The notes: generated from the letters alone by a model not told the origin. Positions 16,234 to 26,159 are shown, numbered from the stretch's first letter. The stretch is DNA of 64,000 nt from JAGNHB01 sp964436005 (GCA_964436005.1 CAYTBK010000006.1:1-64000); one strand, 5' to 3'. Translations and numbers: made by a program.

Positions 16234-18381
16234 ATGAAGTGGTGGACGAAGAATGTTTTCCGGCCGGCGAGGCTGCTCCTGCCGTTTTTCCTGTTCCTTT
16301 CCGGCGCCCCAGCGGCCGCCACCCTCCCCACGGCGGCTGTTGGCCCGGCCGGGGCGACCGCCGCACCCCCGCCCTGCCCGGGGGGGCAGCCCAAGGATGG
16401 CCCGCCGATCTACTACGGGCCCTCCTACGAGTACGAGTTCACCCAGGACACCCTGGCCATGTCCGACGGCGTCCGCCTGGCCGTCAGCTACTGGAAGCCC
16501 GTGCCCCGCTGCGCCTGCGAGAAGTTCTCCGTCGTGCTGGAGATGCTCCCCTACCGCAAGGACGACAGCTCCTACAGGTCCGAGTACTCCCAGAACGCCT
16601 ACCTCGCCCGTCGGGGCCTCGCAGCGGCCCAGGTCGACGTCCGCGGCACGGGGTCCTCCGAGGGCCGGCTGGTGGAGCGGGAGTACTCGAACGCGGAACT
16701 GCAGGACATCCAGGAAGTCATCGAGCTGCTGGCCCACCAGCCCTGGTGCAATGGCCGGGTGGGCATGATCGGCATGTCCTGGAGCGCCTTCAACGGCATC
16801 ATGACCGCCATGCGCCGGCCCCCGCACCTGGGCGCCCTCTACGCGATGCACGGCTCCGAGGACATCTACGGCAACGACATCCACTACATCGACGGCGCCA
16901 TGCACCTGGACATGTACTCCATCGAGATGGAGACGGAAAACCCCGCTCCCCGGGCCCCGGACTACCGGCTGGACGAGGCCTATTTCCGCGACCGCTTCGA
17001 CGCCGAGCCCTGGATCTTCACCTACATCCGCCACCAGCGGGACAGCGGGTGGTGGGAGGACGGGCGCTCGCTGGACACCGACTACGCGGCCATCGACATC
17101 CCCGTCTTCGTCGTGGGCGGGCTGCTGGACGGCTACCGAGACTTCGTCCCCCACATGCTGGAGAACATGGGCGTGCCCATGCGGGGCGAGATCGGCACCT
17201 GGAATCACGACTGGCCCGTGGGCGGTTCGCCCGGGCCCAACTACGAGAGCCGCCAGACGGCCGTGCGCTGGTTTCACCACTGGCTGAGCGGCCATCGCAA
17301 CGGCGTCATGGACGAGCCCCGCTTCACCGTGTTCGTCCGGGGCAGCGTGCCCGCCTCCACCGAGATCGCCACCACCCCCGGCGAGTTCCGGGCGGGGGAC
17401 TGGCCCTTCCCGGGCAGCCATGTCGTCCGGTACTTCCCGCAGGGGGACCGCTCTCTCCAGCCGGCCCCCGGCCCTTCCGCGCGTCACGTCCTCGCCTACC
17501 AACCCGGGACGGGCACAGAGGTGGGGAACTGGTGGGGGGAGGTGACGGGCGACATGCAGGGCGCCGATGCGGCCGCGCTGGCGTACGACTCGCCGGAAAT
17601 GGAGGCGAGCCAGGTGCTGGTGGGCATTCCGCGCGTCCGGCTGACGGTCTCCAGCGACGCGACCCTGGCCCACTGGATGGTGCGGCTGGAGGACGTCCAC
17701 CCCGACGGAAGCGTCTCCCTGGTCACCGGCGGGCTGATCAACGGCGCGCAGCGCCGCTCCCGCCGCGAACCGGAAGCGCTGGTCCCGGGCCAGGAGGTGG
17801 AACTCCTCATCCCCCTCCACTTCACCACCTGGACCTTCGAGAAGGGGCACCGCATCCGGCTGGCCGTCACCAACGCCCAGTTCCCCATGATCTGGCCCAC
17901 GCCCTACGCCATGACCACCACCCTGGTCCTGGGCGGCGGGGCCTCGGAACTGGAGCTCCCCTTCGTCGACGCCGCGGCCCGCCCGCGCATGCCCGTCCTC
18001 CTGATCCCCGAGCCGGAGGAGGAGGCCCCGGACGCCCGCTACATCGATTCCGGCAGTTCCACCCGGACGCTGGTGCGGGACAACTTCACCACCGTGACCA
18101 GTGGGGAGAATCACGAGTACGAGGTGCACGGCCGGCGGTACCGCACCTCGGAGCAGCTGGTCTACCGCACCTGCGCCGACAATCCCGCCGACTCCTCCTT
18201 CCGCGGGGAAGGGGAGTGGAAGATGACGGCGGGCGGCCGGGTGGTCCAGGTGAAGGCGGAGGTGGACGTCCGCTCAGACGCAACGGTCTTCCGTGTGAGG
18301 GTGAAACGCCGGGTTTACGAGAACGGGGCCCTGGTTCGCGAAAAGGAGTGGCGGGAGGACATCCCCCGGGATTTCCAGTAA
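16234..18381 (+). CDS. CocE/NonD family secreted hydrolase (X-Pro dipeptidyl-peptidase S15-like)
   Basis: A 715-residue exported alpha/beta hydrolase. The signal peptide is at 1-30. The S15 catalytic domain has VDVRGTGSSEG (oxyanion-side loop) and the nucleophile elbow GMSWSAFNG, with Ser at about 182. The expected Asp region is VFVVGGLLDGYRD, and His in GTWNHDWPVG completes the triad. A C-terminal jelly-roll (about 440-600) with RVRLTVSSDATLAHWMVRLEDV is usual in the family. Substrates of relatives include acyl esters and proline-containing peptides; the specific substrate here is open. GGGGGAGGTG 6 nt before ATG supports the start. It lies 98 nt downstream of the NTF2/LamG gene. Confidence 0.88.
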   Translation: MKWWTKNVFRPARLLLPFFLFLSGAPAAATLPTAAVGPAGATAAPPPCPGGQPKDGPPIYYGPSYEYEFTQDTLAMSDGVRLAVSYWKPVPRCACEKFSVVLEMLPYRKDDSSYRSEYSQNAYLARRGLAAAQVDVRGTGSSEGRLVEREYSNAELQDIQEVIELLAHQPWCNGRVGMIGMSWSAFNGIMTAMRRPPHLGALYAMHGSEDIYGNDIHYIDGAMHLDMYSIEMETENPAPRAPDYRLDEAYFRDRFDAEPWIFTYIRHQRDSGWWEDGRSLDTDYAAIDIPVFVVGGLLDGYRDFVPHMLENMGVPMRGEIGTWNHDWPVGGSPGPNYESRQTAVRWFHHWLSGHRNGVMDEPRFTVFVRGSVPASTEIATTPGEFRAGDWPFPGSHVVRYFPQGDRSLQPAPGPSARHVLAYQPGTGTEVGNWWGEVTGDMQGADAAALAYDSPEMEASQVLVGIPRVRLTVSSDATLAHWMVRLEDVHPDGSVSLVTGGLINGAQRRSRREPEALVPGQEVELLIPLHFTTWTFEKGHRIRLAVTNAQFPMIWPTPYAMTTTLVLGGGASELELPFVDAAARPRMPVLLIPEPEEEAPDARYIDSGSSTRTLVRDNFTTVTSGENHEYEVHGRRYRTSEQLVYRTCADNPADSSFRGEGEWKMTAGGRVVQVKAEVDVRSDATVFRVRVKRRVYENGALVREKEWREDIPRDFQ

Positions 18382-18567
18382 AAATGCGAAAGCTGCCACC
18401 AGGACACAAATGAGACGAAAGCCTTTCCGAAATTCGGGCTGTGTCATCGGGGCCGGTTTTTGACACTTTTTTCGTCTCCGGATGGGGAAGTCGGGCCATT
18501 TGCATTACCCTTGCGCTGGATTGTCGAAGCCGTGGTATACTGCGTCCTTATTAAATGCGGGGCGGGA

Positions 18568-20937
18568 ATGGCGGAATCGAACGAAGACAAGCTGAAGCGA
18601 GACTGCGAAGAGCGGTTGCGCTTCGAATCCCTGGTCACCGAACTGTCGGCCTCGTTCATCATCCGGCCCTCCGAGCAGGTCGACGCGGAGATCGTGGACA
18701 CCCTCCGCCGGATCTGCGAGGGACTCGCTATCGACGGGTGCGCCATATGGATGTGGTCGCCGGAGGCCCCGGAAAGCCTCGCCCTGACCCACTACTTCCG
18801 CCTGGTGGACGGACCGATCCCGCCGGAACCCATGCGCGCTCGGGAGTATTATCCCTGGTGCATGCAAGAATTGTCGGCGGGAAGGACCGTCGTCGTCCCA
18901 TCCCTGGACGACCTCCCGCCCGAGGCGGCCCGCGACCGGGAATCCTGGCGCCACTTCGGCATCCAGTCGGCCCTGGTGTTCCCGCTGTCGGCGGGGGGGC
19001 GCCCCCCGATCGGGGTGCTGTCCTTCAACGCCATGCGGGAGGCGCGCCCCTGGCCGGAACATACGGTCAAGCGGCTTCACCTGGTGGCGGGGATCTTCGC
19101 CAACGCTCTCTACCGGAAGAATTCGGACCGGGCCCTTCGGGAGAGCGAGGCGCGGCTGAGCCTGGCCGCGGCGTCGGCGAACGCAGGCCTGTGGAGCCTG
19201 GACCTGGAGACCGGCCAGTTCTGGGTCACGGCCAAAGCCAAGGAGCTGTTCCACTTCGCACCGGACTTGGACGTCACCTTGGACCGCTTCTTCGACGTCG
19301 TCCACCCTGAGGACCGCGACCGGGTCCGGCAAGCGGTGGACGACGCGGTCCGGGAGCGGGGTGAAATCCGCGTCGAGTACCGCATCGTGTTCCCGGATGG
19401 CGAAACCCGGTGGATCGTCTCCCGGGGAATGACCCAGGCAAGCGAATCCGGGAAGCCGGACCACCTGGCGGGCGTCTCGCTGGACGTTTCCGAGCGCAAG
19501 CGGCACGAGCGCTCCCTCCTGGAGCACAAGGCGCGGCTCGAGGCCGCCATCGAAGCGGCGGACCTCGGCTTCTACGAAATGCGCACCCCTCCGATGTTCG
19601 TGTTCCTGGACGCGCGCGTCCAGAAACTGTTCGGCCTCCCGCCCGGGAATGAGCACCAGGCACGGGACTTCTTCCTGGAACACGTCCACTCCGAGGACCG
19701 CGGAAAGGTGATCGACTTGAGCCGGGAGATGCTGACGGGAAAGCTGAACCGGGCACGGCTCGTTTACCGCTACCTGCACCCGGACCGGGGAGAGCTTTGG
19801 TTCAGCCACTCGGCCCGGGTCACGGGGCGTGACGAGGACGGCCGGGCCCTGGGAACCGTGGGCGCCATCCGGGACATCACGGAGGAAAAACGCTACGAAA
19901 CGTCGCTGCAGACGGCTCTCGAAGAGATCCGGGAACTGAAGGACCGGCTGCAGCAGGAGAACGTCTACCTTCGCGAGGAGATCACCCACGGGTACGAGCA
20001 GGGCAGCATCATCGGGCACGGCGCAGCCATCCAGAAGACGCTGCAAATGGTCAACCAGGTGGCCCCGACCCTGTCCACCGTGCTCATCCAGGGGGAGACC
20101 GGCACGGGGAAGGAGCTCATCGCCCATCTCATCCACCAGCTCAGCCCGAGGGCCGACCGGCTGATGATCACGGTCAACTGTTCCGCCCTGCCCGAGACGC
20201 TCGTCGAGAGCGAGCTGTTCGGGCGGGAGAAGGGGGCCTTCACGGGTGCGCTGACGCGGCAGGCCGGCCGTTTCGAACTCGCCGACGGATCGACGATCTT
20301 CCTCGACGAGATCGGCGAACTGACGCCCGTCGTCCAGGTCCGGCTGCTCCGCGTCCTCCAGGAGGGCTGCCTGGAGCGCCTGGGAAGTTCGAAGACCATC
20401 TCCGTGAACGTGCGCATCATCGCCGCCACCAACCGGGACCTGGCGGCCGAGGTCCGCCGGGGCACCTTCCGGCAGGACCTGTACTACCGCCTCAACGTGT
20501 TTCCCATCCAGGTTCCCCCCTTGCGGGAGCGCCCCGACGACATCCCGCTCCTGGTCCGGTCCTTCGCCGAGGAGTTCTCCAAGCGGATGGGCCGGAGCGT
20601 CCTACAGGTGCCGCGCCGGGTCATGGAGGCGCTCCAGCTCTACCACTGGCCCGGGAACGTCCGCGAGCTTCGCAACGTCATCGAGCGGGCGGTGATCGTC
20701 TCCACCGGCCACACCCTCCAGGTCGACCTCCCGGTGGCGGCCGCGGACGCCGCCGCCATCCCCGTCTCCCTCGCCGATGCCGAGGCGGAGCTCATCCGCA
20801 AGACCCTGAAGCGGACCGGCGGGAGGATCAAGGGGCCCGGCGGCGCCGCTGCCCAGCTCGGGATGAAACCCTCGACGCTGTATTCCCGCATGAACAAGCT
20901 CGGCATCTCCCCCCGTCGGGACGAGCCGGAGCCTTGA
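18568..20937 (+). CDS. GAF-PAS-PAS sigma-54-dependent transcriptional activator
   Basis: A 789-residue one-component activator. The GAF domain (about 15-175) is followed by two PAS domains (about 190-310 and 325-445) and a short coiled coil. The AAA+ domain has Walker A GETGTGKE (about 509), the sigma-54 contact loop GAFTGA (about 555) and Walker B TIFLDEIGEL. It ends in a Fis-type helix-turn-helix (GAAAQLGMKPSTLYSRMNKLG). It senses an unknown signal and opens -24/-12 promoters. I chose the ATG at 18568; an in-frame start at 18460 lacks support. A -24/-12 element lies 288 nt after its stop, before the ABM gene, so the 21-37 kb array and the 39-kb genes are likely targets. Confidence 0.92.
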   Translation: MAESNEDKLKRDCEERLRFESLVTELSASFIIRPSEQVDAEIVDTLRRICEGLAIDGCAIWMWSPEAPESLALTHYFRLVDGPIPPEPMRAREYYPWCMQELSAGRTVVVPSLDDLPPEAARDRESWRHFGIQSALVFPLSAGGRPPIGVLSFNAMREARPWPEHTVKRLHLVAGIFANALYRKNSDRALRESEARLSLAAASANAGLWSLDLETGQFWVTAKAKELFHFAPDLDVTLDRFFDVVHPEDRDRVRQAVDDAVRERGEIRVEYRIVFPDGETRWIVSRGMTQASESGKPDHLAGVSLDVSERKRHERSLLEHKARLEAAIEAADLGFYEMRTPPMFVFLDARVQKLFGLPPGNEHQARDFFLEHVHSEDRGKVIDLSREMLTGKLNRARLVYRYLHPDRGELWFSHSARVTGRDEDGRALGTVGAIRDITEEKRYETSLQTALEEIRELKDRLQQENVYLREEITHGYEQGSIIGHGAAIQKTLQMVNQVAPTLSTVLIQGETGTGKELIAHLIHQLSPRADRLMITVNCSALPETLVESELFGREKGAFTGALTRQAGRFELADGSTIFLDEIGELTPVVQVRLLRVLQEGCLERLGSSKTISVNVRIIAATNRDLAAEVRRGTFRQDLYYRLNVFPIQVPPLRERPDDIPLLVRSFAEEFSKRMGRSVLQVPRRVMEALQLYHWPGNVRELRNVIERAVIVSTGHTLQVDLPVAAADAAAIPVSLADAEAELIRKTLKRTGGRIKGPGGAAAQLGMKPSTLYSRMNKLGISPRRDEPEP

Positions 20938-21179
20938 CCCGCGAAGTGCGCGAAGGCGGTTCGGGGCGAATGACACCTGTTCTGACAAAAAGATAACATA
21001 AATAATTGCAATAAAATATCAACTGATTAGCGGCGCTCGCGGCAAAGACGGGACAGGTCCTTGCACAGCCGGCGGTGGGATCGGTGCAAAGTCGGAATGC
21101 CGTCCCGAAGTCGGGATGTCGACCATTCCGATTCCTCTCCCTTCCCGGTCACTTGCCGGGCGGCATGAGCCATCTCTTG

Positions 21180-21191
21180 CCCTTGCAAGGG
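21180..21191. promoter_or_regulatory. Palindrome upstream of the ABM promoter
   Basis: A perfect 12-bp palindrome CCCTTGCAAGGG lies about 65 nt upstream of the predicted start of transcription near 21251. Activators of sigma-54 promoters bind such upstream sites. A second imperfect repeat (TCCCGAAGTCGGGA) lies around 21101-21114. Assignment to the neighbouring activator is only inference. Confidence 0.3.
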
Positions 21192-21224
21192 TTAAATGGA
21201 AATCGCCCCGCACCGGCCTCGGAC

Positions 21225-21240
21225 TGGCACAGGTCATGCA
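21225..21240 (+). promoter_or_regulatory. Sigma-54 (-24/-12) promoter of the ABM/envelope array
   Basis: TGGCACAGGTCATGCA has the obligatory GG (21226-21227) and GC (21238-21239) separated by exactly 10 nt, and matches the consensus TGGCAC-N5-TTGC at all but one position. Transcription would begin near 21251, at the start codon itself. The same layout precedes the paralogous gene at 39005. Confidence 0.7.
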
Positions 21241-21250
21241 ACAGCGAAGC

Positions 21251-21637
21251 ATGATGATGGTGACCATCCTGAAAATAGTGCCGTTGAGCGGGAAACGGGG
21301 AGCCGTGTTGGGGATCCTCCGGTCCGTCGAGAGCCTGTTGTCCGGATGCGCGGGGTGTGTGGACTGCGCCGTCTTCGAGCAGCCGGGGAAAGACAAGGCG
21401 GTCGTTTATTTCGACCGGTGGCGCACGAGAGATGACCTCCGCCTTTTCATCCAGTCCAGCCTCTACCATCGGCTGCTGCTGGCCATGGAACTCGGGGCGC
21501 GGGCCCCGGAACTCGGTTTCTACGAGGTGACGGAAACCGGCGGGCTGGGCTGGATCCAGGAACAGCGGACGGAAAAGGCGGACCCGGACGGGGGGGATGC
21601 GCCTGCGAGACAGGCGCAGACAGGAAAGACGGAATGA
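21251..21637 (+). CDS. ABM (antibiotic biosynthesis monooxygenase) domain protein, copy 1
   Basis: A 128-residue protein with a dimeric ferredoxin-like ABM fold: MMMVTILKIVPLSGKRGAVL strand, GCVDCAVFEQP, VVYFDRWRTRDDL and FIQSSLYHRLLLAMELGARAPELGFYEV. It is paralogous to the protein at 39005; the two align from the first residue (MMMVTIL against MTMITVL), which fixes the start. Family members act as small monooxygenases, haem-degrading enzymes or sensor-like proteins; this one's ligand is unknown. No Shine-Dalgarno is obvious, and the sigma-54 promoter would give a leaderless or nearly leaderless message. The C-terminal tail (last 25 residues) is polar and probably disordered. Confidence 0.82.
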   Translation: MMMVTILKIVPLSGKRGAVLGILRSVESLLSGCAGCVDCAVFEQPGKDKAVVYFDRWRTRDDLRLFIQSSLYHRLLLAMELGARAPELGFYEVTETGGLGWIQEQRTEKADPDGGDAPARQAQTGKTE

Positions 21638-21720
21638 AACGGCAGGAGGCCCGCCCGGGAAATTTCCGGCGAGGAGCGAGAATGGAAAATGCCGATGGAC
21701 GTGACCACAGGAGGAAGAAA

Positions 21721-24153
21721 ATGCGGATCCGATTGATTGTCATGTTTTTATGCGCCGTGCTGATGCCGGCAGCGATTCTGGCAGAAGGTCCGGCGTCGCA
21801 ACCCTGGACCAGAATGAAAACGGCGCCGGATGGGACCCAGGTCATTCTGTACCAGCCCCAGGTGGACGACTGGGCGTCCCATGCTCGTCTGGACTACCGC
21901 CTGGCCGCGGAAATCCTGCCGCCGGGGGCGAAGCGATCCATCCCGGCGGCATTGCAAATGACCGCCGAGACGAACACCGATCTTTCCACCCGGACGGTGG
22001 TGCTCTACAACCAGAAAATCGTGAACGTTTCTTTCCCTTCGGCAGACGAAGCCACTGCCCAGAAGCTGACCACACTCCTGACGCAGCTTGTGCCCTCCGG
22101 GCCCCTGAAGATGTCGGTCGACCTGATCCTGTCCTATGAAGGAGATGCGGAGGCTTCCCATCGGACGGCGCCGGAAGGACCGGTGCAACCTGTCCCGGCG
22201 GCGCCGGAAGCGCCGGTGATCCTCTGCCGCACGACACCGGCGGTTCTGGTGATCTTCGACGGCGAACCGGTGTTCGCCCCGGTCGAAGGAACCGCCTTGC
22301 AGTTCGCCCTGAACACCAATTGGCTGGTGTTGCGGGAGGCGGGGAAAACCGAGTGTTACCTGTTGAACGAGACTTTCTGGCTGAAGGGCGCAGGGATCAC
22401 GGGGCCCTGGGCGCCGGCCGGCAAACTGCCCCGGTCCTTCTGGGCGCTCCCCAAGGAGGAGCAGTGGGCGGACGCCCGTGCCCACCTGCCGGGGAAATCC
22501 GTCTCCGCCGCCAAGGCGCCGAAAGTCCTCGTGAGCTTCAAGCCGGCGGAGCTGATCCTGCTCAAGGGCGCCCCCGCCCGGGCGGCCATTCCCGGCACCG
22601 GCCTCTCCTGGGTGAAAAACACGGAAAGCGACCTTTTCTGGAACAAGGCCGACCAGAGCTTCTATTTCCTGGTTTCCGGCCGCTGGTTCCGCTCCCTGAA
22701 ACCGGAAGGGCCGTGGGCCGCCGTCGCCGGCGACGCCCTGCCCGCGGACTTTGCCCGGATCCCCGCCGACCACGCCAAGGGGAAGGTCCGGGTCTCCGTG
22801 CCCGGCACGCCGGAGGCGAAGGAGGCGGCGATGCTGGCCCAGGTCCCGCACAAGGCCGAGGTGAAGCGCAGCGAGGTCACGGTGGACGTCAAGTACTCGG
22901 GCGACCCCGAGTTCAAGCCGGTGGAGGGCACGACCCTGGCCTACGCCGTCAACACCGCCTTCGACGTCATCAAGTTCAAGGAAAAGTACTACTGCTGCCA
23001 CCAGGCCGTCTGGTTCGTGGCGGTCTCGCCCGCCGGACCGTGGGCCGTGGCCGACAGCGTGCCGAAGGAAATCTACACCATTCCACCGAGCAACCCCAAA
23101 TACAATGTGACGTACGTCACGGTGTACGAGTCCACGCCGAGCACGGTCACCACGGGCTACACGGCGGGCTACCTGGGCGCGTTCGTGATCGGCGCCTGCG
23201 TGGTGTACGGTTCGGGCTACTACTACCCGCCCTACTGGTACTACCCCCCGGGAATCCACTATCCGGTGTACTATCCTCGCCCTTACTCGTACGGGTGCGC
23301 GGCCGCCTACAACCCCTACACGGGCACCTTCGCCCGCGGGGCCGTGGCCTACGGCCCTTACGGCGGCTGTGGTCACGCCGCGGCCTACAACCCTTACACC
23401 GGCACCTACGCCCGCGGGGCGGCCGCCTGGGGCCCCTACGGCGGGCGTGGCTACGCCGAGGCCTACAACCCGTACACCGGCGCCTGGGGCCAGAAAGCGG
23501 CCGCTTACGGGCCCGGCGGGCAGGCGGCCTACGCCGCCCGGGGCTACAACCCTTCCACCGGGCGTGGGGGGGCCACCTACCAGCGGTCTTCCCCCTACGC
23601 CAACTGGGGGCAGTCCGTGGTGACCAAGGGGGACGAGTGGGCCCGGACCGCCCACTATTCCGACTCCCGGGGAACCATGGCCGGCTACGAGACCTCCCAG
23701 GGGGGGAAGGGGGTGGGGATTTCCACGGACCACGGCACCACCACCGTGCGGAAGACCCACGACGACGACCTCTACGCCACCCACGACGGGAACGTCTACA
23801 AGAAGTCCGACGACGGGTCCTGGCAGAAATACGAGGACGGGTCGTGGAACTCGGTGAACAAGCCGACCCCCCAGGAAAAATCGGCCAGCCGGACATCGGC
23901 CACGGCCAACACCCAGCAGGCGAAATCGGCCGGCACGGGGACGGTCTCCGCTGACCGGGTCCAGGCGACGGCAACCGGGAGCGGGTCGGCGCGGTCGTCG
24001 GCGTCCGACTCCTGGAACCGGGATTCCCGGCAGCTTCAGCGCGACCATCAGGCCCGGTCCGATTCCGCCCGGCGGCAGAGGAGTTTCGATTCCTGGCGCA
24101 GCGGGTCCGGCGGCAGCTCTGGCGGCGGCCGCGCCAGGGGCCGGCGGCGGTGA
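21721..24153 (+). CDS. Secreted Tyr/Gly-rich repeat protein, envelope-associated
   Basis: An 810-residue exported protein; start at 21721 has CAGGAGG 6 nt upstream and is followed by a signal peptide (MRIRLIVMFLCAVLMPAAILA). Residues 30-500 hold several similar beta-rich modules with a recurring pattern of the form PVEGT-L-(Y/F)A(L/V)NT and SPAGPWAVAD. A hydrophobic Gly/Tyr segment near 510-540 precedes a Tyr/Pro/Gly-rich stretch with three copies of AYNPYTG, alternating with AYGPYGG-like units. The Ser/Gly/Arg-rich tail is disordered. Similar proteins are often named carbohydrate-binding family V/XII, without tested function. It probably sits in the periplasm or outer membrane. Confidence 0.75.
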   Translation: MRIRLIVMFLCAVLMPAAILAEGPASQPWTRMKTAPDGTQVILYQPQVDDWASHARLDYRLAAEILPPGAKRSIPAALQMTAETNTDLSTRTVVLYNQKIVNVSFPSADEATAQKLTTLLTQLVPSGPLKMSVDLILSYEGDAEASHRTAPEGPVQPVPAAPEAPVILCRTTPAVLVIFDGEPVFAPVEGTALQFALNTNWLVLREAGKTECYLLNETFWLKGAGITGPWAPAGKLPRSFWALPKEEQWADARAHLPGKSVSAAKAPKVLVSFKPAELILLKGAPARAAIPGTGLSWVKNTESDLFWNKADQSFYFLVSGRWFRSLKPEGPWAAVAGDALPADFARIPADHAKGKVRVSVPGTPEAKEAAMLAQVPHKAEVKRSEVTVDVKYSGDPEFKPVEGTTLAYAVNTAFDVIKFKEKYYCCHQAVWFVAVSPAGPWAVADSVPKEIYTIPPSNPKYNVTYVTVYESTPSTVTTGYTAGYLGAFVIGACVVYGSGYYYPPYWYYPPGIHYPVYYPRPYSYGCAAAYNPYTGTFARGAVAYGPYGGCGHAAAYNPYTGTYARGAAAWGPYGGRGYAEAYNPYTGAWGQKAAAYGPGGQAAYAARGYNPSTGRGGATYQRSSPYANWGQSVVTKGDEWARTAHYSDSRGTMAGYETSQGGKGVGISTDHGTTTVRKTHDDDLYATHDGNVYKKSDDGSWQKYEDGSWNSVNKPTPQEKSASRTSATANTQQAKSAGTGTVSADRVQATATGSGSARSSASDSWNRDSRQLQRDHQARSDSARRQRSFDSWRSGSGGSSGGGRARGRRR

Positions 24154-24393
24154 ACCTGGAAAAACGGTGCAAACGGATGCGAGCGCGAAAGGTACGGAAA
24201 ACAGGGAAATCGGAGAGCAGCGGGGCGCGGTGGTCGCTGCGCCTCCAGATGACCCTGATGTTTCCGGCGGGGGGGAAGAAATGAGGGAATCGCCCTTCGC
24301 CCACCGAGCGACCGGGCGGTTCCGGAAAGGTCGGACAGAGCGGCGGACGATCGCGAAATTCGGAGATCAACTTTTGGGTACAGGGAGGATGTT

Positions 24394-25635
24394 ATGCGGA
24401 AATATGGACGGATGATGCTCCTGCTGGCCTTGATGGCGGCGACGTGTCTGTGTGCTGCGGCTCAGGAAGCAGGGAAGGGCAAGGCCGCCGAGGCGGCCGG
24501 GAAGCAGGGCGCTCCGTTGCCGGCACTGACTTACGCCGGCGGGACGAAGGCAATCACCCAGACGCCGGTTGTCGGCACGCCGAAGCGGGAATACCCGGAG
24601 GTGTTCGTCCCGGGCGAGGAGCAGCTCGCGGACGGCGAGCTGCGCGTGACGGTGCTCGGCAGCGGCAATCCATGGCCGACGCGCGCCCAGGCCTCGGCCA
24701 GCGTCATGGTCGAAGTCGGCAATCCCGAGCGCGACGTTCTGGTCTTCGACCTCGGGACCGGCGCCCTCGTCAACTATGCCAGCCTGAAGCTGCCCGTGAA
24801 CAAGATCGACAAGGTGTTCATCTCGCACCTGCACGCCGACCACATGGGCGACCTCCTCACGCTGAGCGGCAGCTTCGCCAAGGTGGGGCGGGCGGATGGG
24901 CCGGTCTACGTATGGGGACCCAGCGGGACGGAGCCCCGCCTGGGCACGAAGCACTTCTGCGAAGCGATGGAGGACGTGCTGGCGTGGGACACCGAGGCCG
25001 GAAAGGGGCCCATCAATCCGGAAAGCATGAGGATCGTGGGGTCGGAGTTCGACTACAGCAAGACCCAGATCGTCTACGAGAAGAACGGCGTGAAGGTGAC
25101 GGCTTTTCCCGTCGTTCACTGCATCAGCGGCGCCGTGGGCTATCGCATCGACTTCGCCGGCGTGTCGTTGGGCTTTTCCGGCGACACCCGCCCGTGCTGG
25201 CCGCTCGTGAAAGCCTGCCAGGGCGTCGACGTGCTCATCCACGAGTGCTTCCCGCCGGCGGCGGCGCTGGCGGCGGCATCGGGCCTCTCGATCGAGCGGG
25301 CGACGATTGCGCTGAATGCCGCTCATACCTCGCCCAAGGCTGCCGGCAAGGTGTTTGGCCTGGTGAAGCCCCGCGTGGCCGTACTCTGGCACACCCTGCT
25401 GTCGCCGCAGGTGGTCCCGATGGTCTTCTCGGATCTCCGCGAGGTGTACAAAGGCCCGGTCGTCCAGGCCGAAGACCTGACAGTTTTCAACATCACCAGG
25501 GAAGCCGTCGTCTCCCGGCAGGCGAAGGTGCTTGCCCAGCTGCCGCCGATCCCGGGCATGCAGCGCGCGGAATTCACGCCCACCCAGGTGCCGCCTCCCG
25601 CATGGTGGGCCGAGGCGCTCATTCCGCTCGATTGA
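24394..25635 (+). CDS. Exported metallo-beta-lactamase fold hydrolase (RNase Z/arylsulfatase-like)
   Basis: A 413-residue protein with a signal peptide (MRKYGRMMLLLALMAATCLCAAA). The MBL fold has VTVLGSGNPWPTRAQAS, the metal motif SHLHADHMGD (H145, H147, D149, H150), a further ligand His in FPVVHCISGAVGYRI, the bridging Asp in GFSGDTRPC and the final His in VLWHTLL. The sequence groups with small-molecule phosphodiesterase or ester-hydrolase-like MBL proteins rather than beta-lactamases. GGGAGG precedes the ATG by 5 nt. 240 nt separate it from the preceding gene, and 41 nt from DUF202. Confidence 0.85.
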   Translation: MRKYGRMMLLLALMAATCLCAAAQEAGKGKAAEAAGKQGAPLPALTYAGGTKAITQTPVVGTPKREYPEVFVPGEEQLADGELRVTVLGSGNPWPTRAQASASVMVEVGNPERDVLVFDLGTGALVNYASLKLPVNKIDKVFISHLHADHMGDLLTLSGSFAKVGRADGPVYVWGPSGTEPRLGTKHFCEAMEDVLAWDTEAGKGPINPESMRIVGSEFDYSKTQIVYEKNGVKVTAFPVVHCISGAVGYRIDFAGVSLGFSGDTRPCWPLVKACQGVDVLIHECFPPAAALAAASGLSIERATIALNAAHTSPKAAGKVFGLVKPRVAVLWHTLLSPQVVPMVFSDLREVYKGPVVQAEDLTVFNITREAVVSRQAKVLAQLPPIPGMQRAEFTPTQVPPPAWWAEALIPLD

Positions 25636-25676
25636 GCATTAGAAATGAACTGCCCCATTTCGGAGGGAATGTGCCC

Positions 25677-26159
25677 ATGGAAACGCAACAAGCCGAGAAT
25701 CCGAACCTGGTCGCCGACGGGACCGACCAGACCAACGAGGGTCCGAACCTGGCCACCCGGTTGGCGGTGGGCCGCACCAGGCTGGCCGACGACCGCACGA
25801 AGATGGCCGTCTACCGGACGCACCTCGCCCTCGAACGCACGACCCTGGCCTGGGTTCGGACCGCCTTGACCATGGCTTCCTTCGGCTTCGGCATGGTCGC
25901 CTTCTTCCGCTCCCTGCGGCAGTCCCGGCAGAGTCTGGAAACGGCCCGGGTGCACCAGGTGGCCATCTGGTTCGGCGTGGCGCTGGTGGTGGTCGGGATC
26001 GTGTCCATGGCTCTTGCCGGGTTGTCGCACTGGCGCACCCTGCGCCGTCTCCGACGGGGCGAAACCCCGGTCCCGTCGCGCTGGCCGCTCAGCGTCACCG
26101 TCGCCGCGCTGCTCGCGGTCGGCGGGCTGTGGGGGCTGTTTTCCCTTCTGGCCCGCTGA
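25677..26159 (+). CDS. DUF202 (YidH-type) membrane protein
   Basis: A 160-residue protein. The polar N-terminus (about 55 residues with repeated LA-x-(G/D)RT-x-(L/M)A units) leads into the DUF202 core LALERTTLAWVRTALTMASFGFGM, followed by two more transmembrane segments. Members are small inner-membrane proteins of unknown function, often near stress genes. ATG at 25677 follows CGGAGGG by 9 nt; a GTG two codons earlier is possible. The N-terminal RT/LA repeats are longer than in most relatives. Confidence 0.85.
   Translation: METQQAENPNLVADGTDQTNEGPNLATRLAVGRTRLADDRTKMAVYRTHLALERTTLAWVRTALTMASFGFGMVAFFRSLRQSRQSLETARVHQVAIWFGVALVVVGIVSMALAGLSHWRTLRRLRRGETPVPSRWPLSVTVAALLAVGGLWGLFSLLAR

Noticed and set aside
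24155..24180. Sigma-54-like element CTGGAAAAACGGTGCA before the MBL gene
   Set aside because: GG and GC are 9 nt apart instead of 10, and the -24 box lacks the CAC.
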